A DNA stretch of 64,000 nt from Pseudomonas fragi (GTDB lineage Bacteria > Pseudomonadota > Gammaproteobacteria > Pseudomonadales > Pseudomonadaceae), in the NCBI RefSeq assembly GCF_025426255.1, contig NZ_CP104861.1:4154001-4218000 (forward strand), given 5' to 3'. The notes below the pieces were generated by a model. The model made no database searches, was not told where the DNA came from, and saw nothing but the letters and a program-made list of their open reading frames with translations. This document shows positions 17,619 through 25,566 of the stretch, one piece after another (the first letter of the stretch is position 1; each line of letters starts with the position of its first letter). The position numbers and the translations under genes are program-made.

Positions 17619-18923
17619 TTAATTTAGGTGTTCAACGCGGATACGAACCACTGGGCCCACTACACCCTGCAACGCTTCAAGCGCCGCAATGGCATCGTTG
17701 ATGTGCTGCTCGATAACACGATGGGTCAGCAGGATCATTGGCACCAGACCGTCGTGCTCTTCGACTTCTTTCTGCATGATCGATTCGATATTGATGCCAC
17801 GCTCGGACAAGATACTGGCCACTTGAGCCAACACGCCAGGGTGGTCTTTGGCCTGGATGCGCAAGTAGTAGGCGCTTTCGCAGGCCTCGATCGGCAGAAT
17901 CGGGTGATCCGACAGCGAGTCCGGCTGGAAGGCCAAGTGCGGTACGCGGTTTTCAGGGTCGCTGGTCATGGCGCGAACCACATCAACCAGGTCGGCAATC
18001 ACTGACGAAGCGGTAGGCTCCATGCCTGCGCCAGCACCGTAGAACAGGGTCGAACCGGCAGCGTCACCATTGACCATTACTGCGTTCATTACGCCATTCA
18101 CATTGGCGATCAGACGGTCAGCCGGGATCAGCGTCGGGTGCACACGCAACTCGATACCGTTGGGAGTAATGCGCGCAACGCCCAGGTGTTTGATGCGATA
18201 GCCCAAGGCTTCTGCGTAATTCACATCCGCGGTTGTCAGTTTGGTGATGCCTTCGGTGTAGGCCTTGTCAAACTGCAGCGGAATGCCGAAGGCAATCGAC
18301 GCCAGAATCGTCAGTTTGTGTGCCGCATCGATACCTTCAACATCGAACGTCGGATCCGCTTCGGCGTAACCCAGTGCTTGCGCCTCAGCCAGCACGTCTT
18401 CGAAGGTACGGCCTTTTTCGCGCATCTCGGTGAGAATGAAGTTACCGGTGCCATTGATGATGCCCGCAACCCAGTTGATGCGGTTGGCCGACAGGCCTTC
18501 ACGAATCGCCTTGATTACTGGAATGCCGCCTGCAACAGCAGCTTCGAACGCGACGATCACGCCTTTTTCCTGCGCCTTGGCAAAAATTTCATTGCCGTGA
18601 ACGGCAATCAGCGCCTTGTTGGCAGTGACCACGTGCTTGCCGTTTTCGATGGCTTTGAGCACCAGTTCACGGGCGATGGTGTAACCGCCAATCAGCTCGA
18701 TAACAATGTCGATTTCAGGGTTGGTCGCAACAGCGAAGACATCGTTGGTAATGGGGGTACCGGTAATGTCGCACTGAGGGTTTGGCGTACGCATTGCAAT
18801 TTGCGCAACCTGGATACCACGCCCGGCACGGCGGGCAATCTCCTCGGCGTTACGCTTTAGTACGTTGAAGGTGCCGCCACCGACGGTCCCGAGCCCACAG
18901 ATACCTACTTTGACCGGATTCAC
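17619..18923 (-). CDS. hom: Homoserine dehydrogenase
   Basis: 434 aa from the GTG at 18923, preceded by GGGGAG about 6 nt upstream; longer frames lack the family N-terminus. Rossmann motif VGICGLGTVGGGTFNVL, catalytic region MREKGRTFEDVLAEAQ with GYAEADPTFDVEG, and a C-terminal ACT domain (~350-430, YYLRIQAKDHPGVLAQVA) for threonine feedback. It reduces aspartate semialdehyde to homoserine. It forms an apparent operon with thrC. No attenuator peptide was seen upstream, unlike in enteric thr operons. Confidence 0.97.
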   Translation of the reverse strand: MNPVKVGICGLGTVGGGTFNVLKRNAEEIARRAGRGIQVAQIAMRTPNPQCDITGTPITNDVFAVATNPEIDIVIELIGGYTIARELVLKAIENGKHVVTANKALIAVHGNEIFAKAQEKGVIVAFEAAVAGGIPVIKAIREGLSANRINWVAGIINGTGNFILTEMREKGRTFEDVLAEAQALGYAEADPTFDVEGIDAAHKLTILASIAFGIPLQFDKAYTEGITKLTTADVNYAEALGYRIKHLGVARITPNGIELRVHPTLIPADRLIANVNGVMNAVMVNGDAAGSTLFYGAGAGMEPTASSVIADLVDVVRAMTSDPENRVPHLAFQPDSLSDHPILPIEACESAYYLRIQAKDHPGVLAQVASILSERGINIESIMQKEVEEHDGLVPMILLTHRVIEQHINDAIAALEALQGVVGPVVRIRVEHLN

Positions 18924-19059
18924 GCTGAACTCCCCATAAAACGGCCGACTCAAGGTCGGCCGTGGAAAACAACCGTGGATCACCACGGTTCTCTATTAAT
19001 AGCCGGGCAGTGGAACTGCCCCGCCATGATCGTCAAAGGCTTACCGTGACGACGCAGGA

Positions 19060-19791
19060 TTATTTAACACTGAGTGCCAGCTTGCCAACCTGTGCAGCAG
19101 GCTGATAACCCGGAATTACCTGACCGTCAGCCAAAACAATGGCTGGCGTGCCGTTTACTCCGATGGACTGGCCCATCGCAAACTGCTTGGCAACCGGGTT
19201 GGCGCATTTTGGCGCCTCGACCGTTTTGCCATCAGTCATTTTGTCCATCGCGCCTTTCTTGTCCTTGGAGCACCAGACCGCTTGCAACTGCTGGTCGCCC
19301 GGAGAACCAAGACCCTGACGTGGGAACGCAACATAGCGCACTTCAATCCCCATTTTGTTCAGTTCCGGGACTTCGGCGTGCAATTTGTGGCAATAAGGAC
19401 AGGTAGTGTCGGTAAATACCGTGATGTGCGACTTGGTTTCGCCAATTGCAGGGTAAACAACGGTTTCTGCAACCGGAATACCATTGATCAACTTGGCGAC
19501 GCCAACACGCTCGGCCTGCTCGGTCAGGTTGACCGGCTTACCGTCCTTGAGTTGAAACATATAGCCTTGAACGATGAACTGTCCATCGGCACTGGCGTAC
19601 AGCACGCGGCTGCCTTTAAGTTTGACCTCATACAGGCCAGCCATCGGGCTTGCGCTGATGCTCTCGACCGGAACATCCAGTTGCAGTGTTTCAAGGCTCT
19701 TGCGAATAGCTTGCTCGGCGCCGGTATCGGCGAACGAGAACGTACTGACCAACGCAATGGCTGCGGCGGCAAAAATTTGGGTCACACGCAT
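19060..19791 (-). CDS. dsbC: DsbC, periplasmic disulfide isomerase
   Basis: 243 aa from the ATG at 19791 (MRVTQIFAAAAIALVSTFSFA, a signal peptide cut near residue 21). The N-terminal dimerisation domain (~22-80) is followed by a thioredoxin fold with the CPYC active site at 131-134 (TDTTCPYCHKLH) and the cis-Pro loop GVNGTPAIVL. A second Cys pair (VWCSKDKKG, APKCANP) is typical of DsbC. It corrects wrong disulfides in the periplasm, kept reduced by DsbD. It lies between xerD and hom, as in other pseudomonads. Confidence 0.95.
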   Translation of the reverse strand: MRVTQIFAAAAIALVSTFSFADTGAEQAIRKSLETLQLDVPVESISASPMAGLYEVKLKGSRVLYASADGQFIVQGYMFQLKDGKPVNLTEQAERVGVAKLINGIPVAETVVYPAIGETKSHITVFTDTTCPYCHKLHAEVPELNKMGIEVRYVAFPRQGLGSPGDQQLQAVWCSKDKKGAMDKMTDGKTVEAPKCANPVAKQFAMGQSIGVNGTPAIVLADGQVIPGYQPAAQVGKLALSVK

Positions 19792-19928
19792 GGGAACTCC
19801 TGAAGACGGACAAAGCGGCCAAATCTCAGCACCCGTCCTGAAACAGCGGGTTTGGGCGGCGCACTTTCTAAACCGGCAAAGCCTACCACAGATGACTTGC
19901 ATGACCGACTCTGACTGACACAAGACAC

Positions 19929-20825
19929 CTAGCCACGCGGGTGATGGCGGGCGTGCAAGTCTTGCAGACGAGCACGGGCGACATGGGTGTAAATCTGCGT
20001 TGTGGACAGGTCACTGTGGCCCAGCAGCATTTGCACCACTCGCAAATCGGCGCCGTGGTTGAGCAAATGGGTGGCGAAAGCATGACGTAAGGTATGGGGC
20101 GACAGCGACTTGTCGATCCCCGCGACTTTGGCCTGATGCTTGATGCGGTGCCAAAAAGTCTGGCGAGTCATTTGCTCACCGCGCTGGCTGGGGAACAACA
20201 CATCACTGGGGCGACCGCCGAGCAACTCATGCCGGGCATCACGCATGTAACGCTCGACCCAGACGATGGCCTCCTCTCCCATCGGCACCAGACGCTCCTT
20301 GCTGCCCTTGCCCATCACCCGCAATACCCCCTGGCGCAGATTGACCTGCTCCAGGGTCAGGCTGATCAACTCGGTGACCCGCAGGCCGCAGGCATACAGC
20401 ACTTCGAGCATCGCCCGATCCCGTTGACCGATAACCTCGCTCAGATCGGGCGCAGCGAGCAGCGCTTCAACGTCAGCCTCTGACAGCGACTTGGGCAACG
20501 GCCTGCCCAACTGCGGCATATCGACCTGCAACGTCGGATCGACGCTAATCAGCCTTTCTCGCAGTAAGTAACGATAGAAGCCACGCACCCCGGACAGAAA
20601 ACGCGCCGTTGACCGAGGTTTGTACCCCTGCTCCAGACGCCAGGCCAAGTGATCCAGGATCAATTCGCGTCCGGCATTGATCAGCGCAATGTCGCGTTCC
20701 TGCAGCCAGCCATTGAATAAGGCCAAATCACTGCGATAAGCGTCGCGGGTGTTGTCCGACAGGCCTTTTTCCAACCACAAGGCATCCAGAAAACGGTCGA
20801 TAAGTGGGTCGTCTATAGCTGACAT
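19929..20825 (-). CDS. xerD: XerD, site-specific tyrosine recombinase
   Basis: 298 aa from the ATG at 20825 (MSAIDDPLIDRFLDALWLEKG), the usual XerD length. N-terminal SAM-like core-binding domain (~1-105), C-terminal catalytic domain with ACGLRVTELISLTLEQV, GKGSKERLVPMG, SPHTLRHAFATHLLNHGAD, LLGHSDLSTTQIYTHV (catalytic Tyr in the last). With XerC it resolves chromosome dimers at dif. It is the housekeeping recombinase, not a sign of a mobile element. The gene is divergent from the antiporter gene at 20946. Confidence 0.96.
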   Translation of the reverse strand: MSAIDDPLIDRFLDALWLEKGLSDNTRDAYRSDLALFNGWLQERDIALINAGRELILDHLAWRLEQGYKPRSTARFLSGVRGFYRYLLRERLISVDPTLQVDMPQLGRPLPKSLSEADVEALLAAPDLSEVIGQRDRAMLEVLYACGLRVTELISLTLEQVNLRQGVLRVMGKGSKERLVPMGEEAIVWVERYMRDARHELLGGRPSDVLFPSQRGEQMTRQTFWHRIKHQAKVAGIDKSLSPHTLRHAFATHLLNHGADLRVVQMLLGHSDLSTTQIYTHVARARLQDLHARHHPRG

Positions 20826-20945
20826 TAGCTCTCGAAACGCGCAGACCAAAGGCTACGCACAAATAAAAAGTGAACTGCAAAAGTGGCCGCTAGTCTTTCA
20901 TGGCTGGCAGATGCCATAAACCATAAGTTTTCACAGGATAACCTT

Positions 20946-22745
20946 ATGACCGAACAACAGATTTTGCTGTCTTTCGGCGGTATCGGCATCGCAGCCTTGG
21001 GCTCCCAGTGGCTGGCCTGGCGACTGAAGCTGCCGGCCATTCTGTTTTTACTGCTGACCGGCATTCTGGTCGGCCCTGTACTGGGCTGGCTTGACCCTCA
21101 AGAACTGTTTGGCCCCCTGCTGATGCCCTTGGTGTCTCTGGCAGTAGCGCTGATTCTGTTTGAAGGCAGCCTGACCCTGCATCTGTCCGAGTGGCGCGAA
21201 ATTGGCACCGTCGTGCACCGGCTGGTGACCATCGGCGCGCTCTCTACCTGGGCTGTAATTACCCTGGCCACACACTGGCTGCTGGGCTTCGACTGGCTGT
21301 TGGCATTGCTTTTCGGGACGCTGACACTGGTCACCGGGCCGACGGTGATTGTACCGATGCTGCGCGTGGTGCGGCCCAAGGCCTCAATTGCCAACATACT
21401 GCGCTGGGAAGGCATCGTCATCGACCCGATTGGCGCGCTGCTCGCGGTGGTGGTTTATAGCTTTATCATCGCCAGCGCCACAGGTGAGGGCCTGAGTCAC
21501 AGCCTGCTGACCTTCGCCGGGGTGATTGTGTGCGGCAGCCTGTTCGGCATCGTGGGTGGCTGGATCATGGGCCACATCGTGCGCCGCCAATGGCTGCCGG
21601 AATACCTGCAAAGCCTGGCCACACTGGCGGGGGTATTGGCCGTATTTATTGGCGCCAATGAGGTGATGCACGAATCCGGCCTGCTGGCGGTCACCTTGAT
21701 GGGCATGTGGATGGCCAATATGAAAGGTGTGGATGTGCGCAACATCCTGCACTTCAAGGAGAATCTGAGCATCTTCCTGATCTCGGGCCTGTTTATTTTG
21801 CTGGCGGCGCGCCTGGACTTGAACGCCATGATTGGCCTTGGGCCTGCGGTACTGGTGTTACTGCTGATCATTCAGCTCATTGCTCGGCCGCTGAACGTTG
21901 CGCTCTCAACCTTGGGCTCAAAACTGAACTGGCGTGAACGCGCACTGCTGGCCTGGATCGCTCCTCGCGGGATTGTTGCAGCCGCCGTTTCCGCGATCTT
22001 TGCTATCCGCCTGGACGAAGCAGGCCATGAAGGCGCGCTGCTGCTGGTTCCCCTTACGTTTGCGGTGATCATTGGCACCGTGGTGCTGCAAAGCGCCACC
22101 GCGCGCCCTCTGGCCCGCCTGCTGAAAGTGGCAGAGCCCGCACCCAGCGGCTTTTTGATCGTCGGGGCCAATGGCCCGGCGCGAGTGATTGGCAAAGCAC
22201 TGCAGCAGTTGGGCAGCCGCGTCCTGTTGACGGACTCCAACTGGGAAAATATTCGCGCCGCCCGCATGGAAAACCTGCCCACTTACTTTGGTAATCCGGC
22301 CTCACAGCATGCCGAAACTCATCTTGATCTGGTGGGCTTGGGGTACTTGCTCGCACTGTCGCCATCTGGCGAGCTGAATACGCTGGCAGCGGTACGTTTT
22401 CACCACGAGTTCGGGCCTCAGCGCCTGTTTGCATTAACCAATGGCCAGGAAAACCGCCGTACCGACAAGCATCGCGCCAGTCATGAGTACCGCGGGCAAG
22501 CGCTGGGCAGCCCCGCGCTGACCTATGGCCAACTGGCCAGCGAGTTGAGCCAAGGTGCCGAGTTGTACAGCACGAACCTGACCGACAACTTTACTTGGGA
22601 AGATTACCAGGCCCTGCACGGCAAGCGTCTGACCCTGCTGTTCGCCCGCGACAACAGTGGCTGGGTGCATGTGGTGACACCTAACAGCGAACTGAAACCG
22701 GGAACCGGCTGGACGCTGTTGGCGTTGATCAGGCGGGAGGCCTGA
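20946..22745 (+). CDS. CPA1-family Na+(K+)/H+ antiporter with C-terminal nucleotide-binding-like domain
   Basis: 599 aa from the ATG at 20946 (AGGA 7 nt upstream). About twelve TM segments fill residues 1-400, with antiporter motifs such as LFGTLTLVTGPTVIVPMLR, WEGIVIDPIGALLAV and LAWIAPRGIVAAAVSAIFA. From ~410 a soluble TrkA-N-like Rossmann part follows (GFLIVGANGPARVIGKAL, VLLTDSNWENIRAAR). It would exchange monovalent cations for protons across the inner membrane, with possible ligand gating. Ion specificity is not readable from sequence. Its 3' side ends at a REP element. Confidence 0.88.
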   Translation: MTEQQILLSFGGIGIAALGSQWLAWRLKLPAILFLLLTGILVGPVLGWLDPQELFGPLLMPLVSLAVALILFEGSLTLHLSEWREIGTVVHRLVTIGALSTWAVITLATHWLLGFDWLLALLFGTLTLVTGPTVIVPMLRVVRPKASIANILRWEGIVIDPIGALLAVVVYSFIIASATGEGLSHSLLTFAGVIVCGSLFGIVGGWIMGHIVRRQWLPEYLQSLATLAGVLAVFIGANEVMHESGLLAVTLMGMWMANMKGVDVRNILHFKENLSIFLISGLFILLAARLDLNAMIGLGPAVLVLLLIIQLIARPLNVALSTLGSKLNWRERALLAWIAPRGIVAAAVSAIFAIRLDEAGHEGALLLVPLTFAVIIGTVVLQSATARPLARLLKVAEPAPSGFLIVGANGPARVIGKALQQLGSRVLLTDSNWENIRAARMENLPTYFGNPASQHAETHLDLVGLGYLLALSPSGELNTLAAVRFHHEFGPQRLFALTNGQENRRTDKHRASHEYRGQALGSPALTYGQLASELSQGAELYSTNLTDNFTWEDYQALHGKRLTLLFARDNSGWVHVVTPNSELKPGTGWTLLALIRREA

Positions 22746-22770
22746 GACGAAAGCAGACGACACAAAACCT

Positions 22771-22867
22771 GTAGCCGCTGCCGAGGAACGATGGCTGCGA
22801 TGGGCTGCGCTGCGCCCCCGAAAACGAAGGTCCTTCGGCCCTTAGCGCAGCCTACGGCAGCGGCTAC
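22771..22867. repeat. REP-type inverted repeat (type B)
   Basis: Terminal arms GTAGCCGCTGCCG (22771-22783) and CGGCAGCGGCTAC (22855-22867) are perfectly complementary; the interior also pairs partly. It lies between the convergent antiporter and thioesterase genes. The right arm contains the thioesterase stop codon (TAG on the minus strand, 22864-22866). Confidence 0.8.
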
Positions 22868-23274
22868 AAGTTTTGCGGCAATACCGGCACCGGGCGCTTG
22901 TTGTCATCGATGGCGACAAAGCTGAACACGCCCTGGATCGCCAACTCACGACTGTCGCAGCTCATGCTTTCGACATACACCTCAACCTCGACCTTGAGGC
23001 TGGTATTGCCGACTTTGACCACACGCCCTACCAACTCAACGATGCAGCCCGCTGCAATCGGGTGGTTGAAGTCAATCCGGTCGGTAGAAACAGTCACCAG
23101 CGGCAAACGGCAAAAACGAGTCGCCGCGATAAACGATACTTCGTCCATCCAGGCCAGCGCAGTGCCGCCAAACAGTGTGTTGTGATGATTGGTGGTCGAG
23201 GGGAATACCGCTTTGGTAATACGGGTAACGGACAATTCGGTACGGCGTTGAATCTCTTGCTCACGCAAAGTCAT
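22864..23274 (-). CDS. Acyl-CoA thioesterase, hotdog fold (YciA-like)
   Basis: 136 aa from the ATG at 23274 (MTLREQEIQRRTELSVTRI). It has the acyl-CoA thioesterase signature FPSTTNHHNTLFGGTALAWMDE and VTVSTDRIDFNHPI; the fold is a single hotdog domain, which works as a multimer. It hydrolyses acyl-CoAs to free acid and CoA in the cytoplasm; chain-length preference is unknown. The last codons and the stop come from a REP arm, so the C-terminus may differ from relatives. Confidence 0.88.
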   Translation of the reverse strand: MTLREQEIQRRTELSVTRITKAVFPSTTNHHNTLFGGTALAWMDEVSFIAATRFCRLPLVTVSTDRIDFNHPIAAGCIVELVGRVVKVGNTSLKVEVEVYVESMSCDSRELAIQGVFSFVAIDDNKRPVPVLPQNL

Positions 23275-23322
23275 GCTTTTACTACCTACAACTGGACAAA
23301 GGTATGACAAATTTCAGGCAAC

Positions 23323-23350
23323 AAAAAAGCAGCCCGAAGGCTGCTTTTTT
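23323..23350 (-). terminator. Intrinsic terminator of the rpsP-rimM-trmD-rplS operon
   Basis: AAAAAAGCAGCC (23323-23334), loop CGAA, GGCTGCTTTTTT (23339-23350): a perfect 12-bp stem with a stable tetraloop and a T-run on the minus strand. It lies 20 nt beyond the rplS stop. Confidence 0.95.
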
Positions 23351-23369
23351 CTGCATCGGGAAGCTGGAC

Positions 23370-23720
23370 TTAAGCCAGTTTTTCCTTGATGCGAGCTGCT
23401 TTACCGGACAGGTCACGCAGGTAGTACAGCTTGGCTTTGCGAACGTCACCGCGACGTTTCACTGCCATGCTGTCGATTTGCGGGCTGTAGGTCTGGAAAG
23501 TACGCTCTACGCCAACACCGTTGGAGATTTTACGAACAGTGAAAGCACTGTTCACGCCACGGTTACGCTTGGCAATCACTACACCTTCGAAAGCTTGCAG
23601 ACGCGAACGATCGCCTTCCTTCACTTTCACCTGAACGACAATGGTGTCGCCCGGGGCAAAAGGAGGGATCTCTTTAGTCATCTGCTCTGCTTCGAGTGCA
23701 AGGATGATTTTGTTAGTCAT
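23370..23720 (-). CDS. rplS: Ribosomal protein bL19
   Basis: 116 aa, full length for bL19. Characteristic segments are FAPGDTIVVQVKVKEGDRSRLQAFEG, in pieces FAPGDTIVVQVKV and RLQAFEGVVIAKRNRG, and RTFQTYSPQIDSMAVKRRG. It binds 23S rRNA at the 30S-50S interface. It is the last gene of the operon, 45 nt after trmD and directly before the terminator. Confidence 0.98.
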   Translation of the reverse strand: MTNKIILALEAEQMTKEIPPFAPGDTIVVQVKVKEGDRSRLQAFEGVVIAKRNRGVNSAFTVRKISNGVGVERTFQTYSPQIDSMAVKRRGDVRKAKLYYLRDLSGKAARIKEKLA

Positions 23721-23765
23721 GCTGTGCTCCTAAGGTAGATCAACTGATCTACCATCGATACGTTG

Positions 23766-24518
23766 TTAACTATCGTCCCGCTCGCGGATATATTCCTCGA
23801 GCAGCTTCTTCTCTTCTCCAGAAAGCGAGCGGCTTTCCAGAAGATCGGCGCGTCGTTCAAAGGTCCGCCCAAGGGACTGCTGTAAACGCCAACGCCGGAT
23901 GTGTGCATGATTGCCACTAAGCAATACGTCGGGAACACGCTGATCCGCATACACCTCCGGTCGGGTGTAGTGCGGGCAATCCAGCAAACCATCCGTGAAG
24001 GAATCTTCCTCCGCGGAGTCCGCATGCCCTAAAGCTCCAGGCAGCAGTCGTGTAACCGCATCAATCAGAACCATCGCCGGCAGCTCGCCACCAGAGAGTA
24101 CATAGTCACCAATCGACCACTCTTCATCGACATAAGCGTCTATAAAACGCTCGTCAATGCCTTCATAACGACCTGCAATGAGGATTAATGCTTCCTCATT
24201 CGCCAGTTCGCGTACCGCCGACTGATTCAGTTGACGGCCTTGGGGCGACAGGTAAATAACCTTCGCCGCCTCTCCGGCTGCTTCTCTGGCCTGAACCAGT
24301 GCATCTTCCAGAGGCTTGATCTTCATCACCATGCCCGGGCCACCGCCAAATGGGCGATCGTCCACAGTGTGATGTCGATCCGTTGTGTAGTCTCGCGGGT
24401 TCCAACAAGTAAGCTGCAAGAGCCCTTGTTTCACCGCACGACTAGTGATGCCGTAGTCGCTGATAGCGGAAAACATTTCGGGAAACAAACTGATCACTTC
24501 TACGCGCAATTTAGCCAC
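23766..24518 (-). CDS. trmD: tRNA (guanine37-N1)-methyltransferase
   Basis: 250 aa from the GTG at 24518, two bases after the rimM stop. This start gives the expected N-terminus (AKLRVEVISLFPEMF), and translation is probably coupled to rimM because the Shine-Dalgarno is weak. SPOUT trefoil-knot motifs: DRPFGGGPGMVMKIKPLEDA, IYLSPQGRQL, AGRYEGIDERFIDAYV, LSGGELPAMVLIDAVTRLLPG. It makes m1G37 in tRNAs reading CNN codons, which prevents +1 frameshifts. Confidence 0.97.
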   Translation of the reverse strand: MAKLRVEVISLFPEMFSAISDYGITSRAVKQGLLQLTCWNPRDYTTDRHHTVDDRPFGGGPGMVMKIKPLEDALVQAREAAGEAAKVIYLSPQGRQLNQSAVRELANEEALILIAGRYEGIDERFIDAYVDEEWSIGDYVLSGGELPAMVLIDAVTRLLPGALGHADSAEEDSFTDGLLDCPHYTRPEVYADQRVPDVLLSGNHAHIRRWRLQQSLGRTFERRADLLESRSLSGEEKKLLEEYIRERDDS

Positions 24519-24520
24519 GC

Positions 24521-25060
24521 TTAGAAGTCCGCATCCCAATCCACCTTCATCTCGCCAGCTGCAAGGTCGACGCTCAGCACGCATTGCTCTGTATAGGGCA
24601 ACAAGCGATCGCGATCATCCAGGCTACCTGGGCAAGGTTTGACTTCCATGACATCGTTCGAGCCAGTTTCCATCAGATCAACAATCTTGCCGAGCAATTG
24701 CCCTTCAAGGTTGGTCACTTTCAGTCCCTGCAGCTGGTACCAGTAGTACTCGCCGTCGGTCAGTTCAGGAAACAGGTTACGCGGCACGCAGATTTCGAAT
24801 TCGCGAAGAAGACCAGCTTCGTCACGGTCATCGAGACCTTTGAGCTTTACAACCAGAAACTTGCCGTTATGAGAACGGCCACTGACCAGCTCTGCCTGTC
24901 GCACATCATTACCGCGCCGAAGCGTCAGCTTTTTGTAGTCCAACAGGTTATCAATTGGATCCGTAAAGGAATAAACCTTCACTTCGCCGCGCACGCCGTG
25001 AATCGAATAGATTTTGCCGATAACGATCAAATCATCAGCAGTTTCAGGCGTCACGCTCAT
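24521..25060 (-). CDS. rimM: RimM, 30S ribosome maturation factor
   Basis: 179 aa. N-terminal RimM domain (LIVIGKIYSIHGVRGEVKVYSF) and C-terminal PRC-barrel (~98-175, DGEYYWYQLQGLKVTNLEGQ). It binds ribosomal protein S19 and helps mature the 3' domain of 16S rRNA. The gene starts 5 nt after the rpsP stop and is followed closely by trmD, the standard operon order. Confidence 0.97.
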   Translation of the reverse strand: MSVTPETADDLIVIGKIYSIHGVRGEVKVYSFTDPIDNLLDYKKLTLRRGNDVRQAELVSGRSHNGKFLVVKLKGLDDRDEAGLLREFEICVPRNLFPELTDGEYYWYQLQGLKVTNLEGQLLGKIVDLMETGSNDVMEVKPCPGSLDDRDRLLPYTEQCVLSVDLAAGEMKVDWDADF

Positions 25061-25065
25061 ATTGC

Positions 25066-25317
25066 TCAGGCCGCAGCCTTAGCGTTTTCTTTAACCAGTT
25101 GAGCAACACGCTCAGACATGGTTGCACCAACGCTCTGCCAGTAGGCGAGGCGGTCTTCTTTAACGGAGAAACGAACTTCTTGACCACGGGCAACCGGGTT
25201 GAAGAAGCCAATTTGTTCCTTGTGGGAACCGTCACGTGGGTTACGGCTATCGGTAACGGTCAAGTGGTAAAACGGGCGCTTTTTGGAGCCGCCAAGGGCA
25301 AGACGGATTGTTAGCAT
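25066..25317 (-). CDS. rpsP: Ribosomal protein bS16
   Basis: 83 aa: MLTIRLALGGSKKRPFYHL at the N-terminus and FNPVARGQEVRFSV are diagnostic for bS16. It is needed for early 30S assembly. It is the first gene of the rpsP-rimM-trmD-rplS operon, with a sigma70-like promoter about 75-100 nt upstream. Confidence 0.98.
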   Translation of the reverse strand: MLTIRLALGGSKKRPFYHLTVTDSRNPRDGSHKEQIGFFNPVARGQEVRFSVKEDRLAYWQSVGATMSERVAQLVKENAKAAA

Positions 25318-25389
25318 GTGAACATCGTTCCTGTAGTCGGTGCTGCAAATCTAAAGGCACAGCGGGCATAGGTGCCCGAAAGGCCGCAT

Positions 25390-25417
25390 ATTCTAAGGAA
25401 TATCCGGACTTTTGCAA
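25390..25417 (-). promoter_or_regulatory. Candidate sigma70 promoter of the rpsP operon
   Basis: On the minus strand, TTGCAA (25412-25417) is followed after 16 nt by TAGAAT (25390-25395). The predicted leader of about 65 nt before rpsP contains an AGGA sequence 10 nt from the ATG. Assigned by consensus only. Confidence 0.6.
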
Positions 25418-25465
25418 ATGTCTTTTTCAGGCGCCTACCGGCATACCCTACAGACTTGCAACAAG

Positions 25466-25559
25466 GTCGCCACGAATGGCGACAGGTCAGCTCCCGCACA
25501 GTGCGGGTTTGCCGGGTGTCTCGCATTGCTGCGAGTTGCCCGAACGCAAGCGCTCGGGC
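25466..25559. repeat. Cluster of four small hairpins between ffh and the rpsP promoter
   Basis: Four dyads lie head to tail: GTCGCCA/TGGCGAC (25466-25483), CCCGCAC/GTGCGGG (25493-25507), CTCGCA/TGCGAG (25520-25535) and GCCCGA/TCGGGC (25538-25559). They follow the ffh stop (25567) on the minus strand, so at least one may act as the ffh terminator, though no T-run is seen. Confidence 0.55.
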
Positions 25560-25566
25560 AGGTAAA

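Noticed and set aside
19929..20825. Tyrosine recombinase as a sign of an integrated element
   Set aside because: Sequence, length and dsbC-hom neighbourhood identify the housekeeping XerD; there are no att repeats or cargo.
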